Source: Orychophragmus violaceus
Lineage: Eukaryota > Streptophyta > Magnoliopsida > Brassicales > Brassicaceae
Direction: 5' to 3'
DNA: 64,000 nt
Assembly (NCBI GenBank): GCA_030180135.1
Contig: CM058234.1
Location: 7,995,543-8,059,542, forward strand
Shown: positions 33,551 to 45,521 of the stretch, in pieces
Position numbering within the stretch: position 1 is the first letter of the stretch
How the letters are laid out: every line of letters starts with the position of its first letter
Translations under genes and position numbers: made by a program
Notes under the pieces: generated by a model
Databases searched by the model: none
What the model was told of the DNA's origin: nothing
What the model saw: only the letters and a program-made list of their open reading frames with translations

Positions 33551-34472
33551 GTCCCGCGTCAGACACTTCTACTTGCATTGCAACCTCGACAGAATCCATC
33601 AATCTTGTATAGCACATCGCAGGCTCGTCCTGTAGGTATTCCAACTCCAAAATAGAACTCAGTAAAGCCCTTTCTAGGGGGTCCTCAGCATGTGATTGAT
33701 GAAAGTACTCTGCAGCCAAATCACCCAATGTGTCCACATAAAAGGTCTGCCCGTCGATGGTCGGTCTCTTCACCAGTTTGTTCATGTCAAAACTCATCTT
33801 CAGATCACCCACATTCAGAATTATCTTACCTCCTTGACAGTCAATCATCGCACCAGCTGTTGCTAAGAAAGACCTGCCTAGAATTAATGGGTCTTTTGGC
33901 TCCTGTCCATATTGTAGAACCACAAAATCAGTTGGGATTACGCACTTGCCAACTGTTATAGGCACATCCTCTATTATTCCTTCTGGAATCCTGACTGATC
34001 TGTCTGCCAGAACCAGTGATATCCTAGTTGGTATAAAATCTGTCATCCCCAGTCTTTTAGCAACAGAAAGGGGCATTAGATTTACACTGGAGCCAAGATC
34101 ACATAGGGACCTTTCGAACCTCTCCTTATAGATAGCACAATCCAACACGAAGCTGCCCGGATCTTTCAATTTCTCTGGAATTCTACCTTGAACCACTGCA
34201 CTACATACTTCATTGAGCATCATTATACTTTCTTCATCAGACCATTTACCAGAAATTGCATCCTTGAGGCATCTCTTCATCATGGGGGAAGTTTCAATGG
34301 AATCCAACAAAGGTACTTCAACCTTTACCTTTTTTATGAACTCCTTCCATTTTGCATATTGCCTATCATTCTTAGCTTTTCTGGGGTTCTTGGGATAAGG
34401 TATCTTAGGCTTGTATACTCTTTCAGCCGACTGTTTTGGGTTTTCAGCACTCGAACTTTCTGCAGTCACCTT

Positions 34473-34590
34473 GTGTCGATCGTTGCCTTTATTGCACCGA
34501 TCGATGCTAGGCGACTTTGTTACGACCTCCGGTTCCTTGATTTCGCTTGGCAACGATCGCTGCTGAGATGCATCGATCGATGCTCGGCGA
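34473..34590. promoter_or_regulatory. Two CGATCG palindrome pairs inside Gypsy gag frame
   Basis: Pairs at 34473-34509 (spacing 21 bp, then GGCGA) and 34549-34590 (spacing 20 bp). The second is bracketed by TCGC on the left and GGCGA on the right. Confidence 0.75.
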
Positions 34591-36160
34591 ATATCGCGTA
34601 TCTCATCCTCCAATTCTTCAATTTCCACGAGTTCCTCAACGCTTAACTGCTTTTTCTCGCCAGATGACAGCTCCTTACCACTTCTCAATGTCACGGCATT
34701 GCATTGGTACTTAGGATTGGCATCAGTCCTCCCCGGGAGATATCCCTCTTCCCTTTGAGCATGTCCAGCAGTTTTTGCAACCTTAGCATCAAGCTCTTTC
34801 ATGTGCGTGTTCAAACTTTCAAACTTCCCATTCAGCTCCATGTAGATTGTATCCATCTTCGCGTCAGCATCTGCTGCGTACTTAGTCTGATTCTCCATCA
34901 GCTGTCTTAGCATCATCTCTACTTTACTATCAGACTCATTGGCTTTCTTAAAACCACTTTGCTGAACTCCATTTGAGAATCTGTTTCCCTGTTGATTTCT
35001 AAATCTATTGCTTTGGAAACTAGAACTTCCCATGTAATTCACTTCTTCTTCCTGAGTGTCCTCCTCAGTCTGAATCACCTCTACATCTTGGGCAAAGTGG
35101 ACAGCTTTCTTACTTGTCAGGAGATTGTAGACTGTGTCTAGTCTAGATCTAATCTCAGTCATGTTAGAATCCTCTATACTTCCACCGGATTTCTTCCTCT
35201 TTTCATCCATAGACTTGCAGCTGTAGCTGTTAATAAGGTTCCCAATCAACTGCACAGCTTGTGTAGGAGTCCTGGTGTTGAAGTTAGCATTACTGGAATT
35301 ATCCAGCGCAGTCTGATAAGGAAGATCTATGCCTCTGAAGAAAATACCAATCAGTTGTACTTCTGTGAATCCATGGTGTGGACAGTCACGCTGATACTGC
35401 TTAAATCTCATCCAGGCAGTCTTCAAGGGCTCCACAGCTCCTTGGGGAAAGGTGAGTATGTCCTGTCTGGACTGATCCGAGCGTGCATCATCATAAAAGT
35501 GACGCAGGAACTCACTCTTTAAGGCTGTCCAAGTAGTATACTGACCAGGTGCCAGTTGTCTCAGCCATGCACTAGCGTCTCCAGCAAGACTGTGCGGAAA
35601 TAGCTTAAGGAACAGATAGTCCGGGCATACTCCTTCATACTTCATGCCAGTGACTATGTCCTCAAACTTGTCAATGTGATCCATAGGCTGCTCTATTTGA
35701 AGACCATGAAAAGCAATCTGTCTCATCAGCTGGTAGTAGATGGTTTTTACCTCAAAATCATTCCTCTAAAAAGTAGGAAGCACTAGAGCTGCTCGGTTTG
35801 CATGAAACTCATCAGGTCTGTTGTAATCAGCTAGTGTCCTCTCATGAACCACCATCTCTCTACCTTGGGTCTGTCCTTGACCCTGGTTTTGGTTCAGCTC
35901 CTGTTGCTCAGGAGGATCAGGGATGACATTCCCTTCAGCATCAACCCGATGCCCAGCAGCATTGTACGGGTTGTCATCTTGGTCCCTTAGGGTACCTTCA
36001 GCATCTGGTATCAAGATCAAACGTTCTCGTACCATTCTCTCTCTCTTTTCTCTTCTGTTAGTCCTTTCTAGACGTCCAAGTTCCTCTAGATCGAGATTAA
36101 CCAAGCTCGAGTTCGGATTACTTCGAGTTTTCTGCGTTGGCATAAACTCTGTAATCGTCC

Positions 36161-36256
36161 AGCAACGATCGATGCTATCAGTGCAACGATCGATTCAATT
36201 CTCAGAATCGCCTAGTGACGATCGACGCAAGGGATGCAACGATCGACGCAAGGCGA
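36161..36256. promoter_or_regulatory. CGATCG palindrome modules, Gypsy leader
   Basis: Two pairs (spacing 21 and 21 bp) just upstream of the gag ATG on the minus strand. The second is bracketed by TCGCC and GGCGA. Confidence 0.75.
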
Positions 36257-36398
36257 AATTCGTACCTGCGACAGAGAGAAATCAGAGAAAAAGTTAGCAA
36301 AATCAAAATAAAACGAAAAACGAAAAAGAACAAAAACAAAAAGAAAAATTTCTAGCAAAAAAAACCCTAAGTTCGGTCCTATCGAAGACTCAAAGAGT

Positions 36399-36416
36399 CC
36401 CCGGCAACGGCGCCAA
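36399..36416 (-). other. Gypsy primer binding site
   Basis: Minus strand TGGCGCCGTTGCCGGGGA, five bases inside the 5' LTR; the tRNA-Asp-type primer site of Athila/Tat-like elements. Confidence 0.85.
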
Positions 36417-36421
36417 AAACT

Positions 36422-37642
36422 TGATAGGTTGTAAGTTTTCCCTATACTAAACTGCAAGTGAACAGCAATGTCAAAGTAGTATATAGGGTTATCGAATCCA
36501 CAGGGACACTTGGTCTCAAGAGAATCAAACTATAGGAATAAATACTAGAAATAAGCAAATAGTGAATGAAATAAATTGCGGTGCGAGAAGGTAAATCAGT
36601 AGCAGAGATTAACGGTTGTGAAGCAAGTAATTAAAAGCGTCAAGCCTAGGGTATTCTCAGGAAATCAGACAAGCAGACAGTTCATTCAGCAAGGATCTAA
36701 TTAAGCACGGTTCTAGAACTCAAAACACAGATATAGAATTAACCAAATTCCTTTGCGATAATTCTCTAAGTCTAAGTGCAGCAAACCAAACTTTCGTTTG
36801 CGAGAACTAACAGATTAAACTAGCAATAAGTCCAAGTTTGATATGTTCACAATTATCCTAAACCAAACTTCCGTTTGCGCAAAGTTTAATTGCCCAATTT
36901 AATTAGTTCAGATTCCTAAACCCCACTTCCGTGACGTATTTAGCAACCTAAGATCTAGATTCTAATTGATCAGGTTAGAACTAGCTTTAAGCATAATTAA
37001 ATTGAAGAACAGATATAGTTATGAATCCTTAACTGAATTTGAACAAGTCTAGCAAGTCATGAAATCCTATGTGAGAAACCCTAAACCTAACTAGGAATCT
37101 ACTCAGACATAGATAATGAAAACATAATCATAGAATGAATAAATTGCATAAAAGAATAAGAGTAAAAGGGGTTCGAAATCTTCTCCAAATACAGATGATG
37201 TAACAGGTTCAGATCAGCCCCAAAAAGCTCTAAAATCCTCTGCTCTTAATTATGAAAGTGTATTGTAAAAAGTATCAAGCGTATCTAATAAAAACACTAA
37301 AAACTCTATTATATAGGCATAATCTCGGCCAGGGGCTTCTTTGTAAATATCAGGAACTTCTGGATCAAAGTGCAAATTCTTCACTCTTCTAAACCGCCGA
37401 GTTTTTGGCCCATCTCGCTGGTGCATCGATCGATGCTAGAGTGCAACGATCGACATCTTCCTCTGTTTCGGACAGTGAACTCTATCTCTCGGCCAAACAC
37501 TCCAAAAATCTCCAAAATGCTCCATTATCTCCAATTCAGCTCCCAACCTGATTATACCTGTAAAAGACTCTAAAAGAACACAAAAGACACTAAAAACACA
37601 CTTATATCATGGTCTAAAACTAGTAAAAACCATGATATATCA
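36422..37642 (-). repeat. Gypsy 5' LTR
   Basis: 1221 bp. In minus-strand order: palindrome pair 37457-37421, then TATATAA at 37315-37309 about 105 bp downstream, then R/U5 to the primer site. Confidence 0.97.
37309..37457 (-). promoter_or_regulatory. Gypsy promoter: palindrome pair then TATA
   Basis: Palindrome pair with 20-bp core spacing about 105 bp upstream of a TATATAA box on the minus strand, the same layout as in the two Copia families. Confidence 0.62.
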
Positions 37643-38343
37643 GTTGTCTTCATTGATCACTACTCTAGATACTGTAGGTTTTATCCATTGAAGTTAAAAT
37701 CTAAGTTCTTTGCAATCTTTGAACGGTTCCAGAAGCTAGTTGAGAATCAGTTTTAAACTAAATCAGCTCCTTCCAATGTGATGGAGGAGGTGAGTTCATG
37801 AGCAGTGAGTTTAAACATCATCTTCAGTCACATGGAATTCTTCAAAGAATCTCATGCCCTCATACTCCTCAGCAAAACAGATTGGCTGAGAGGTAACATC
37901 GTCACTTGGTTGAGCTAGGTCTATCCATGCTGTTTCACAGTAAAATGCCACTGAAATATTGGGTAGAAGCCTTTGCCACTGCTCACTTCCTCATCAATAT
38001 ATTACCCACCTCTGCACTTCCTGATCATATGACACCGTACGAGAAACTCTTTGGCAAACAACCTGAGTACTCTGCCCTGCGTACCTTCGGATGTGCTTGT
38101 TTTCCCACTCTTCGTGACTATGCAGCTAACAAACTGGATCCACGGTCTCTCAAGTGTGTCTTTATCGGTTACAGTGAACAACATAAAGGGTACAAGTGCT
38201 TATATCCTCCAACAGGAAGGGTCTAAATTAATCGTCATGTTTTCTTTGATGAAACATGTTTTCCCTTCTCCACTATGTATCTTCATCTACATCTGAAGCA
38301 GAACACGCCTCTGTACAATGCCTGGTTACAAAGTTTTCAGACC
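37643..38343 (+). pseudogene. Copia-1 integrase segment between the two insertions
   Basis: Resumes the Copia-1 frame with VVFIDHYSRYCRFYPL (integrase core). It is interrupted by TAA at about 37754-37756, a TGA and a frameshift, then reads PLKYWVEAFATAHFLIN and LRTFGCACFP..GY (integrase C-terminal region), stopped by TAA at about 38224. The solo LTR follows at 38349. Confidence 0.8.
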
Positions 38344-38348
38344 ACTGC

Positions 38349-41300
38349 TGTAACGCCCCTTTCCCATTCTCCGCTGACCGTCGAGCTGACCGGTCAACAA
38401 TCAAACAAGAGCATGACCGATCGAACCCGAGCAAGTCGAATGGGAAAAGTTCGCCACAGGACGAAGCCAAAGTTAGTTCGGTTTGAGACAAAGGCTCGCA
38501 CCAATCTATCCTCGACTCCGCTATCCTCATATCCATAGTACAAGCGGTACCACTTGCACTACTTCGATGAGTTGTGTGGGTTCGGACTTAAACCTCATAT
38601 CAGGGAAACAATTTCATTTCTGAGTAATCAACATTGAGTACAACGTTTAATAGAATTTTCACAAACAATCGTCAAGTCAAATATACAAAGAAATCAACAC
38701 ACGAAATAACAATAATGCTGAACCGAGAAAACACTCAAAAATCACAAATCAAATCCCGTCACAAGCCATCCCGAAACTACACCGAGAACCTCCCGCGTCC
38801 GTCGCTGCTAAACCTAAAAACACAAAAAGAGTATAATGAGCGATCTAAGATCACCCAGTGAATCGGCTCCCCACTAATGGCTTCTAATCTATCTAAGTCT
38901 ACAAATTCCCGCCCCAAAACCCAAAATAACAATCAGCAGGAAAAATAGTCGATCACGTACTACCATGTCGTGATAAACCCAAACATACACAATCAATGCC
39001 AGAGATAAAGTGAATTAAGGGAAATCGAAGGCACTGCGGCACATGTCCTCGATTGAACTCGATCTATCTATCGCGCAACGAAAGAATAATAAAACAACAT
39101 TGGGCCCTACGATCTCGGTAACTTCCACGGGTTTACATCGTCACCTATATGGCAAATAACCCACGACTCCTAAACGTGTACACAAGGTCCCACGAATAGG
39201 ACACCGTTCTCTGTCCATCGATACGCGGTGACTCGGACTACCCCTAGATCGCCAGAGTTTCCATGTGATTCGGCCCTAGGACATGACCCCGTATTCTCCG
39301 AATCACACACCTACCGGCGTCACCCAGTAGGTTAACACCATAACCAGAATCACCGTGATCCGGTTAGGTAAAACCCGAGGATCCAATCGGGTCGGAAGTA
39401 CCGGAACGTAAACAAAACCTAGGCTTGCGGAATCTAACGCACCCTAGAGTCCTAGTGCAGAAATATAAACACGCAGACTCGCTGGGACTCTAGCACAGAT
39501 CTAGCAATCAATATCAATAATAAATCTCCAACCATTCCGCAAGCCACTACGCTACCACCGCACTGACTAGGTAAGATACCTAGTCAGCACCACTAACTTA
39601 CCCGGTCCCGTGACCGGAGTAAGTGTCCGCAATAACTGCTCGGCCCAACAACAAGCAGTCTAACAAACCTGCACACAAAGCTCACAATAACAGCAATACA
39701 ATCACACAATCACAATCAATCACACAATCACATAATCACACAATCACACCCAAGCAGGTTTATTAGGGTTTCTAAGTCTTTTAATCCATTATCATCCGCT
39801 ACCTTGGGTTAGCGGATTGCTAACCCGTAGACGGCTTACCAACTCACCACATTCCTTATTTAACCCATTCTAGATATCTTTTATTAACTCCTCGATCCGT
39901 CGGTTTAGAGTTAGTAAACTTACTAACTCCCCGACGTCTCATTATTAATTAACTTTATTCATTACCCAATCCCGCTATTAAACCTAAACCCCAATCCCGT
40001 TCTCATATTCTATATGTTTGTTTAGGTTCAACCATATTTTAATGTCGTCTTAATTCCCGTATACAGATTCATTAATTATCGTTCTTAATACATATATAGA
40101 TGCATATACGGTCCTAAACAACGGTCTATATAAATGCATCACCCAATTGATACTAACAACCTAGCGGCACACAATTGATTTACCATTTAATTCTTTAAAC
40201 CTAGCGTATTTATCTGATCCTAACCGGTTTATCATTAACGTCCAATTAATTATTGATTACTAATTAGGTTAAGTAACGGGTATGCAATCCTAGCACTACG
40301 GTTTATCAATTTATGGTCTATATGAATCTATGAGTTTGTGAGCCGACTCACAGTGAGATAGGCGCGGAAATGGCGGCTCTGACACGGTATGAATCCCGAG
40401 ACCCTCGAACTGGAACCCGAACCTCCCGAATCGCGGACTCGAACTTAACCCGCACTTTACCTTGGTGATTCCGAACCTCCGGATAACCCTCATATGATGG
40501 CTACTACAACCGTCTATCCTATTTCTAAATAAAAGAAATCCAGTTTATCGGGAAGATTATTACGTCGGAAAAATTCCTTTCCGAAGAATATTCTTTAGAA
40601 TATTCCGACGTATTAATATTCCTTTTCCCATTTTTCTTCTATTTTTCTCACTCTCTCTCTCTCCTCCTTTTCTCTCTCTCCTCCCTCTCTCTCCCCTCCG
40701 GATCCTCCTTCTTCTCCCCTCCCTCCGGCTTCTCCTTCTTCTCTCCTCCCTCCGGCTTCTTCTTCTTCTTCTCCCGGCTCCTCCTCCTCTTCCATCTTCT
40801 TGCCGCCTCCTCCTTCTTCTTCTTCCTCCCTTCTCCCTCTCTTCTTTCTCTCTTCTTCACTACTCTTGTTGAGAAGTGTTTTTAGTGTGAAGAAAAGTGA
40901 GGGGTGGAGGCCTCCTTTTATAGCTAAAGTGAAGAGATCTCCACCTTCCACTTGTCACCTCTTCTTCTCCATCTTAAGCCACGACCTCTCCACCAAAAAC
41001 CATCCACAAACAATGAATTTGATCATCCACCATCCACTTGTAGCCTCCTCCATGCAGCCCTTGGATTAATGACAACACATCTTTGGAGATTCATGCACCT
41101 AAGAAGCTTCTATTTCTTGGGCTCAAATTTCGTGGCCCATGCTTCATACTGAGCTGGATTTAAGTCCAATATGGTCTTGGTAAACTGTCCCAAATACCCT
41201 GACTCAAGCCCAAGCCTCAAGGAATTTATTTTGAATTTATAAGCCTTAATAACCCATTAAGGACTCAAAATTCATAACTTGATCTAGACATCAAATCTTG

Positions 41301-41818
41301 CTGAGTCCTTTTAACCATATCTTCTTCATCTTCTAATGTAGCTTCGGTAAAAATTTCATAATTTTTGGTGGACTTTAGAGGGTCTTCTTTCTTGCCCGAA
41401 CGATGTATCGATTTCTCGGAAAAACCGGCTTTAAGTTGAATATTTTAAAAAATCCTTTAGCTACTTCTACAAATCCACCAAGTCTCATTTTCAGATTCTA
41501 GAAGATCTTATATGAATTTAAAAATTTGAATCGCCTCAAACGGACACCCGTAGCTCCCGTTATGGATTTTACAAGTTTTATCGGTTCTATCGGTTTTCTT
41601 TCCCGATAGTCCGTAAAACTCGTTTAATCTTCGTTTCTTCCACGTCTGATCTTCTAAATGTTCTTTTGGACAAAAATAAGAACACTTGGCCCGTCTCCAC
41701 TTCCAGATCGCATTTTGGTAAAATTACCAAAATGCCCTTCATCTTCTGAAAATTACGAAAATGCCCTCCGTTGACTTCTCTGCTGCCCGTTGACTATTTC
41801 TTGGAACATGATATTACA
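38349..41818 (-). mobile_element. 3.47-kb solo LTR inside Copia-1
   Basis: Starts TGTAACGCCCC, ends GATATTACA, with an ACTGC target duplication (38344-38348 and 41819-41823), exactly splitting the Copia-1 coding region. No primer site, purine tract, second LTR copy or coding frame was found. On the minus strand U3 would run 41818-40920, CTATAAAAGG (about 40922-40913) is a good TATA box, and a 230-nt purine-rich tract follows (about 40860-40630). The length suits Tekay- or Tat-type Gypsy LTRs. A large non-autonomous element is the alternative. Confidence 0.7.
40630..40860. repeat. Polypyrimidine/polypurine tract in the solo LTR
   Basis: About 230 bp almost wholly C/T on the plus strand (TCTCTC, CTTCTTCTC, CTCCTCC units), with CTCCGG interruptions. 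It lies just after the inferred minus-strand TATA box, so it would be the start of the transcript. Confidence 0.85.
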
Positions 41819-41823
41819 ACTGC

Positions 41824-43750
41824 AGTAGTCCATCGTGCAGTAAACCCTCACTTCTCTCCACCTGTCAGCGTAGATACTTCTGTGACCCTCCCCACTGTTA
41901 CTACTGCTCCTCAACGCATGAACTTCTCTCAACACATAAATGAACCATCCAACTCTGCTGAGCAATCAATATTCACAGAAGCTGATTTTCCACCTCTAAA
42001 ACCAGTCTTACATGTGGAAACACTTACGCTGGCTGTCCAATCCGCTGAACCACCTTCTGCATCAGTCACTACAACGACTCCTCCATCCTATGGGACAAGT
42101 ATTCTTGGTCATGCTCTTGTTACAGTCCCTGAAACAAACATCCATACAATGGTAACCAGAGGCAAAGTGGTAACAGTAAAGCCGAACCCGCGTTATGTTC
42201 TCTTTACCCAACATATTTCCTATCCAGAACCAAAGACTGTCACAGCTGCTCTCAAAGATAAAGGCTGGACAGCAACTATGGTTGAGGAAATCAATAACTG
42301 TAAGGACACTAAAACCTTCACTTTGGTCCCAAGAACTAAGGAAATGAATGTATTGGGTAGTAAATGGGTGTTTCAGACTAAATTGAATGCTGATGGAACG
42401 TTAGACAAACTTCAAGCTCGGTTAGTCGCAAAAGGCTTTCATCAGGAGGAAGAAATCGATTATCTGGAAACTTATAGCCCGGTTGTACGCACAGCTACTG
42501 TCAGGCTTGTTCTTCATCTTGCAACAATTATGGATTGGGATTTGAAACAAATGGACGTCAAGAACGCCTTTCCACACAACGATCTTACTGAAACAGTGTA
42601 TATGACACAACCCGCCGGATCATGTGTGGCATCTACACAAATCTATCTACGGTTTAAAGCATTCTCCTCGTGCTTGGTTCGATAAGTTCATCACTTATAT
42701 CTTGGACTTTGGCTTCGTTTGCAGTTTTAAAGACCCTTCTCTATTCATCTTTAAACAAGGCAATGACGTTATACTGTTGCTCATTTACGTCGATGACATG
42801 GTTATAACAGGGAATCAGTCGTCCTCCATGACAAGATTCCTCAGTGATCTGAACAACAACTTCTAGATGAAAGATATGGGTCATCTTCACTACTTTATTG
42901 GCATACAAGCTCACTCTCATGAAGACGGTTTGTTCTTGTCTCAACAAAAATATGCAGAAGACTTGCTTGTTCTAGTTGGTATGCAACACTGCTCCCCTAT
43001 CTCCACACTTCTACCCACGCAACCAGATAGAACTCCAGATCATGAGGTCAATTTCACTGATCCAACCTACTTCCGCAGCCTAGCAGGTAAATTGCAGTAT
43101 CTAACCTTGATTAGGCCTGACATCCAGTTCGCTGTCAACTATGTGTGTCAAAAGATGCATCAACCCACTGTTTATGATATCACTTTGCTGAAAAGAATCT
43201 TGCGCTACATCAAAGGAACCTCAACCATGGGCATATCTTTCACCAAAAACACGGACAATGTACTTAGAGCTTATTACGACAACGACTGGTCTGGCTGTAA
43301 GGAGACCCGTCGTTCTACAGGAGGATATTGTACTTACTTGGGTCTGAACTTGATCTCTTGGTCATCACGAACGCAAACAACAATGTCTAAAATCTCAACT
43401 GAATCCGAGTACAGATCACTGTCTGAAACAGCCTTTGAAATCACATGGATCAGTCATGTGCTGCGAGAGCTTGGAGTCCCATTACCAGAGACGCCTGAGC
43501 TCTATTGCGATAACTTATCATCTGTGTATATGACTGAAAATCCTGCTTTCCACTCCAAGACCAAACACTTCGTAAGGGATCATCATTATGTGCAAGAAAG
43601 AGTGGCTCTCGGTGCTTTGATCGTCAAACATATACATGGTCATCAGCAGATCGCAGACATCTTCACAAAGCCTCTTCTTGCTACATCATTTGAGAGATTA
43701 AGATTCAAACTTGGTGTAGACTTACCTCCCACACCAAGTTTGAGGGGGAC
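41824..43750 (+). pseudogene. Copia-1 reverse transcriptase and RNase H
   Basis: Continues Copia-1 after the solo LTR: a Ser/Thr/Pro linker, then RT (KWVFQTKLNADGTLDK, ARLVAKGFHQ, MDVKNAF). A frameshift near 42620-42650 precedes LHKSIYGLKHSPRAW and YVDDMV (about 42790). A TAG at 42864-42866 precedes RNase H (GYCTYLG, STESEYRSL, ADIFTKPL). Catalytic motifs are readable but the frame is broken at least twice. The frame runs on into the 3' LTR, past the purine tract. Confidence 0.85.
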
Positions 43751-44168
43751 TAATAGCAGCTTATCACAAAACGGCAGTTCTGCGACGACAACAACAAAGG
43801 CATTGGGCCCAAGTCAGGAGAAGCCCAATGAGAAACAAAGCAGAATCAGCCCAACGAAGCCTGCCTGGATCAAACGGTCGACTGCAGAAACACCTGCAAA
43901 AGAAGACAAAACAATGAAGGAAAAGGAGGAATTGCAGAGATAGCTGGTACGAAAAAGCTGAATGATCTGAAGTTATCTAATCGTTTTGCAGCCCTTGATC
44001 TACTGCAATGCTCCTGATCACACCATCTGTTATAATGCTTTAGGGTCTTCAATCTCCTTTTAGTTTGTATTTAAGAAAGCTTCTGAGATGTTTGTAAAAC
44101 CCTTAAGAAAAATCAATGAAGAATTTCTTTCATCCTCTTTACATCTCGAGTCTTTAGTTTCTCCTACA
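43751..44168 (+). repeat. Copia-1 3' LTR
   Basis: 418 bp, starts TAATAGCAGC after the purine tract and ends TCTCCTACA; about 4% different from the 5' LTR plus small indels. Confidence 0.9.
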
Positions 44169-44173
44169 CTATC

Positions 44174-44897
44174 AATCATGCATTTTTTTCTAGCTATATC
44201 ATAGATTGTTTTTGGATTCCTTCTCAAAAGATCTTATATTAATCAGAATTAAACATTATTTATAAATTAGAATTTATTTCTCTAAAATTTTCGATGTTGG
44301 TTTTAGTTTGTTTGATCTCAATATAAAAAATTATCTAGATCTGGAGCCTTATGTTTGAAAAACTTGAAAATCGTGACGAAAATAACCAAATATTCTAAGA
44401 GAAAAAAGTCATTGACAATGTCTGAATCGTGTCCTAACTCTCAAGTAGGAGTTCCAAAATTATTGGGCTACTGTGAAAGAAATCATTAGATGCGGTTAAA
44501 GAATATGTATTCTTCTTCATCATCATCTTACGTTGATGAAAATTATATATAGGAAAACATAAAAAATCATCATTTCTTCAGCAGTAGGTCAATGACAATG
44601 AGTAAGTAGCAGTAGTGTGGCTTTCTTTCTTATCTCTCTAGCCTAACCTCTGCTTATTTAATTCCCTAGGCCTAATTAAGCGCTACAAGAAAAAAGAAAC
44701 AAAGTCTTACTTAAAAAAAAATTAATATTTTTTTTTCCACAAATCAATATATTGATATTATAAAAGTTTAAAAGATACAAAATTCATGTAAATACAACCG
44801 TTGAAACAAATAAGGGAAATTGAAACAATTTCGATGAAGAAGTGGAGAGTCACCATGCTTTTTTATCAAAAGTCTTAGGCTAACAGATAATCTATTA
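44174..44897. other. Intergenic flank of Copia-1, no gene seen
   Basis: The host sequence that continued from 25705 before Copia-1 inserted. AT-rich; nothing recognised. Confidence 0.4.
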
Positions 44898-45113
44898 GAC
44901 CAACCACATTGGTGAACCCCTTAAAGGGGTTCTTAACCATATTTTAATAATTTTTTTTGTTTTTTATGAATAGTTAAGAGTCTGTGTTTTATTAAGGCTC
45001 CATTGGTGAACCCTATCTGAGGTTCTTAAAAAAAAAAAAAATTTAGACATTTTATTTTTTTGAATTTTTATTAATTTTAATTTTGATTTTAAACATACAA
45101 TAATTATCCATCA

Positions 45114-45182
45114 AGAACAAAATGAATGTACCTCCTATACAGACACAATCCAGAACAAAATGAATGTACCTCCTATACAGAA
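45114..45182. repeat. 38-bp tandem duplication
   Basis: AGAACAAAATGAATGTACC and the following bases through CTATACAG repeat at 45114 and 45152 inside the Harbinger-like element. Confidence 0.85.
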
Positions 45183-45285
45183 ATATCACAGCATATCCAG
45201 CCTTGACGAAGTTCCTTTTGCAACAAAATCAAACAAATTTACACCAAGAATGATTATAAAACAGAAAACAAAAAGCTAAACTTAC

Positions 45286-45521
45286 TCAGTAGAAGCAGCA
45301 CCTCTATTTCCTGAGCTGAAGTTGTCAATATATCTTACGCATCGTTGCTCCAAGGGAACCGTAGTTCCTCAAGTCACACATACGATCCTCCTCCCTTGTG
45401 ACAAAGAAGCATTCAGCTGGATGAACCCATTAAGCTTCTGGACTATCTCTTCCATGTTCTTGAGAGGTGGAGATGATTCAAAAAAGTAACTAATTTCATC
45501 TTCCCCTAACCCAGAACTCAT
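45286..45521 (-). pseudogene. Captured exon of phosphopantothenate-cysteine ligase
   Basis: Minus-strand exon from ATG at 45521 to a splice donor (GA|GTAAG) at 45286. It encodes an N-terminus with FFESSPPLKNMEEI, then VCVT, TTVPLEQRCVRYIDNFSSGN and RGAASTE, matching the start of plant 4'-phosphopantothenate-cysteine ligase (CoaB), which joins cysteine to phosphopantothenate in coenzyme A synthesis. Near codon 60 the exon has TGA where the family has a serine/glycine pair before TTVPLEQRC, consistent with a 3-nt deletion. The kept splice donor and intron show capture at DNA level. The rest of the enzyme is absent, so no activity is possible. Confidence 0.75.

Larger units (their letters stand above)
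33309..36143 (-). pseudogene. Gypsy gag and protease, split by an in-frame stop
   Basis: Minus-strand frame in the same phase as pol. The N-terminal part runs from ATG at 36143 to a TAG at 35768-35766. The rest (805 codons from Met 35726) has a Retrotrans_gag domain (about 20-170: LFPHSLAGDASAWL, FLRHFYDD) and a protease-like DLGSSVNLMPLS motif. The frame stops at TAA 33311-33309. No CCHC knuckle was seen. Palindrome modules at 33514-33550 and 34473-34590 insert SIDRC/SIDA peptides in linker regions. Two stops in a young element may be post-insertion mutations, inherited defects or read-through sites. Confidence 0.85.
27792..37642 (-). mobile_element. Athila/Tat-like Ty3/Gypsy element inside Copia-1
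   Basis: 9851 bp, target duplication GTTGT (27787-27791 and 37643-37647). LTRs of 1220 and 1221 bp, TGATA...ATCA, differ by about four substitutions and one 1-bp indel, so it is young. On the minus strand the primer site TGGCGCCGTTGCCGGGGA sits beside the 5' LTR, the tRNA-Asp-type site usual in Athila/Tat elements. Gag-pol order is gag, protease, RT, RNase H, integrase. There is no chromodomain, and the RT motif MDDFSVYG fits the non-chromovirus branch. A 1.36-kb 3' noncoding region has no env-like ORF. Confidence 0.95.
25706..44168 (+). mobile_element. Copia-1: Ty1/copia element broken by two LTR insertions
   Basis: Flanked by CTATC target duplications (25701-25705 and 44169-44173). LTRs of 413 and 418 bp; primer site TGGTATCAGAGCC at 26119-26131 directly after the 5' LTR; purine tract GAGGGGGAC before the 3' LTR. 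About 5.1 kb is its own sequence, a normal Copia size. The rest is the Gypsy element (27792-37642) and the solo LTR (38349-41818). Both LTRs start TA rather than TG. LTRs differ at about 18 sites (about 4%), so it is older than its inserts. gag-pol is ruined by stops and frameshifts. Confidence 0.93.
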
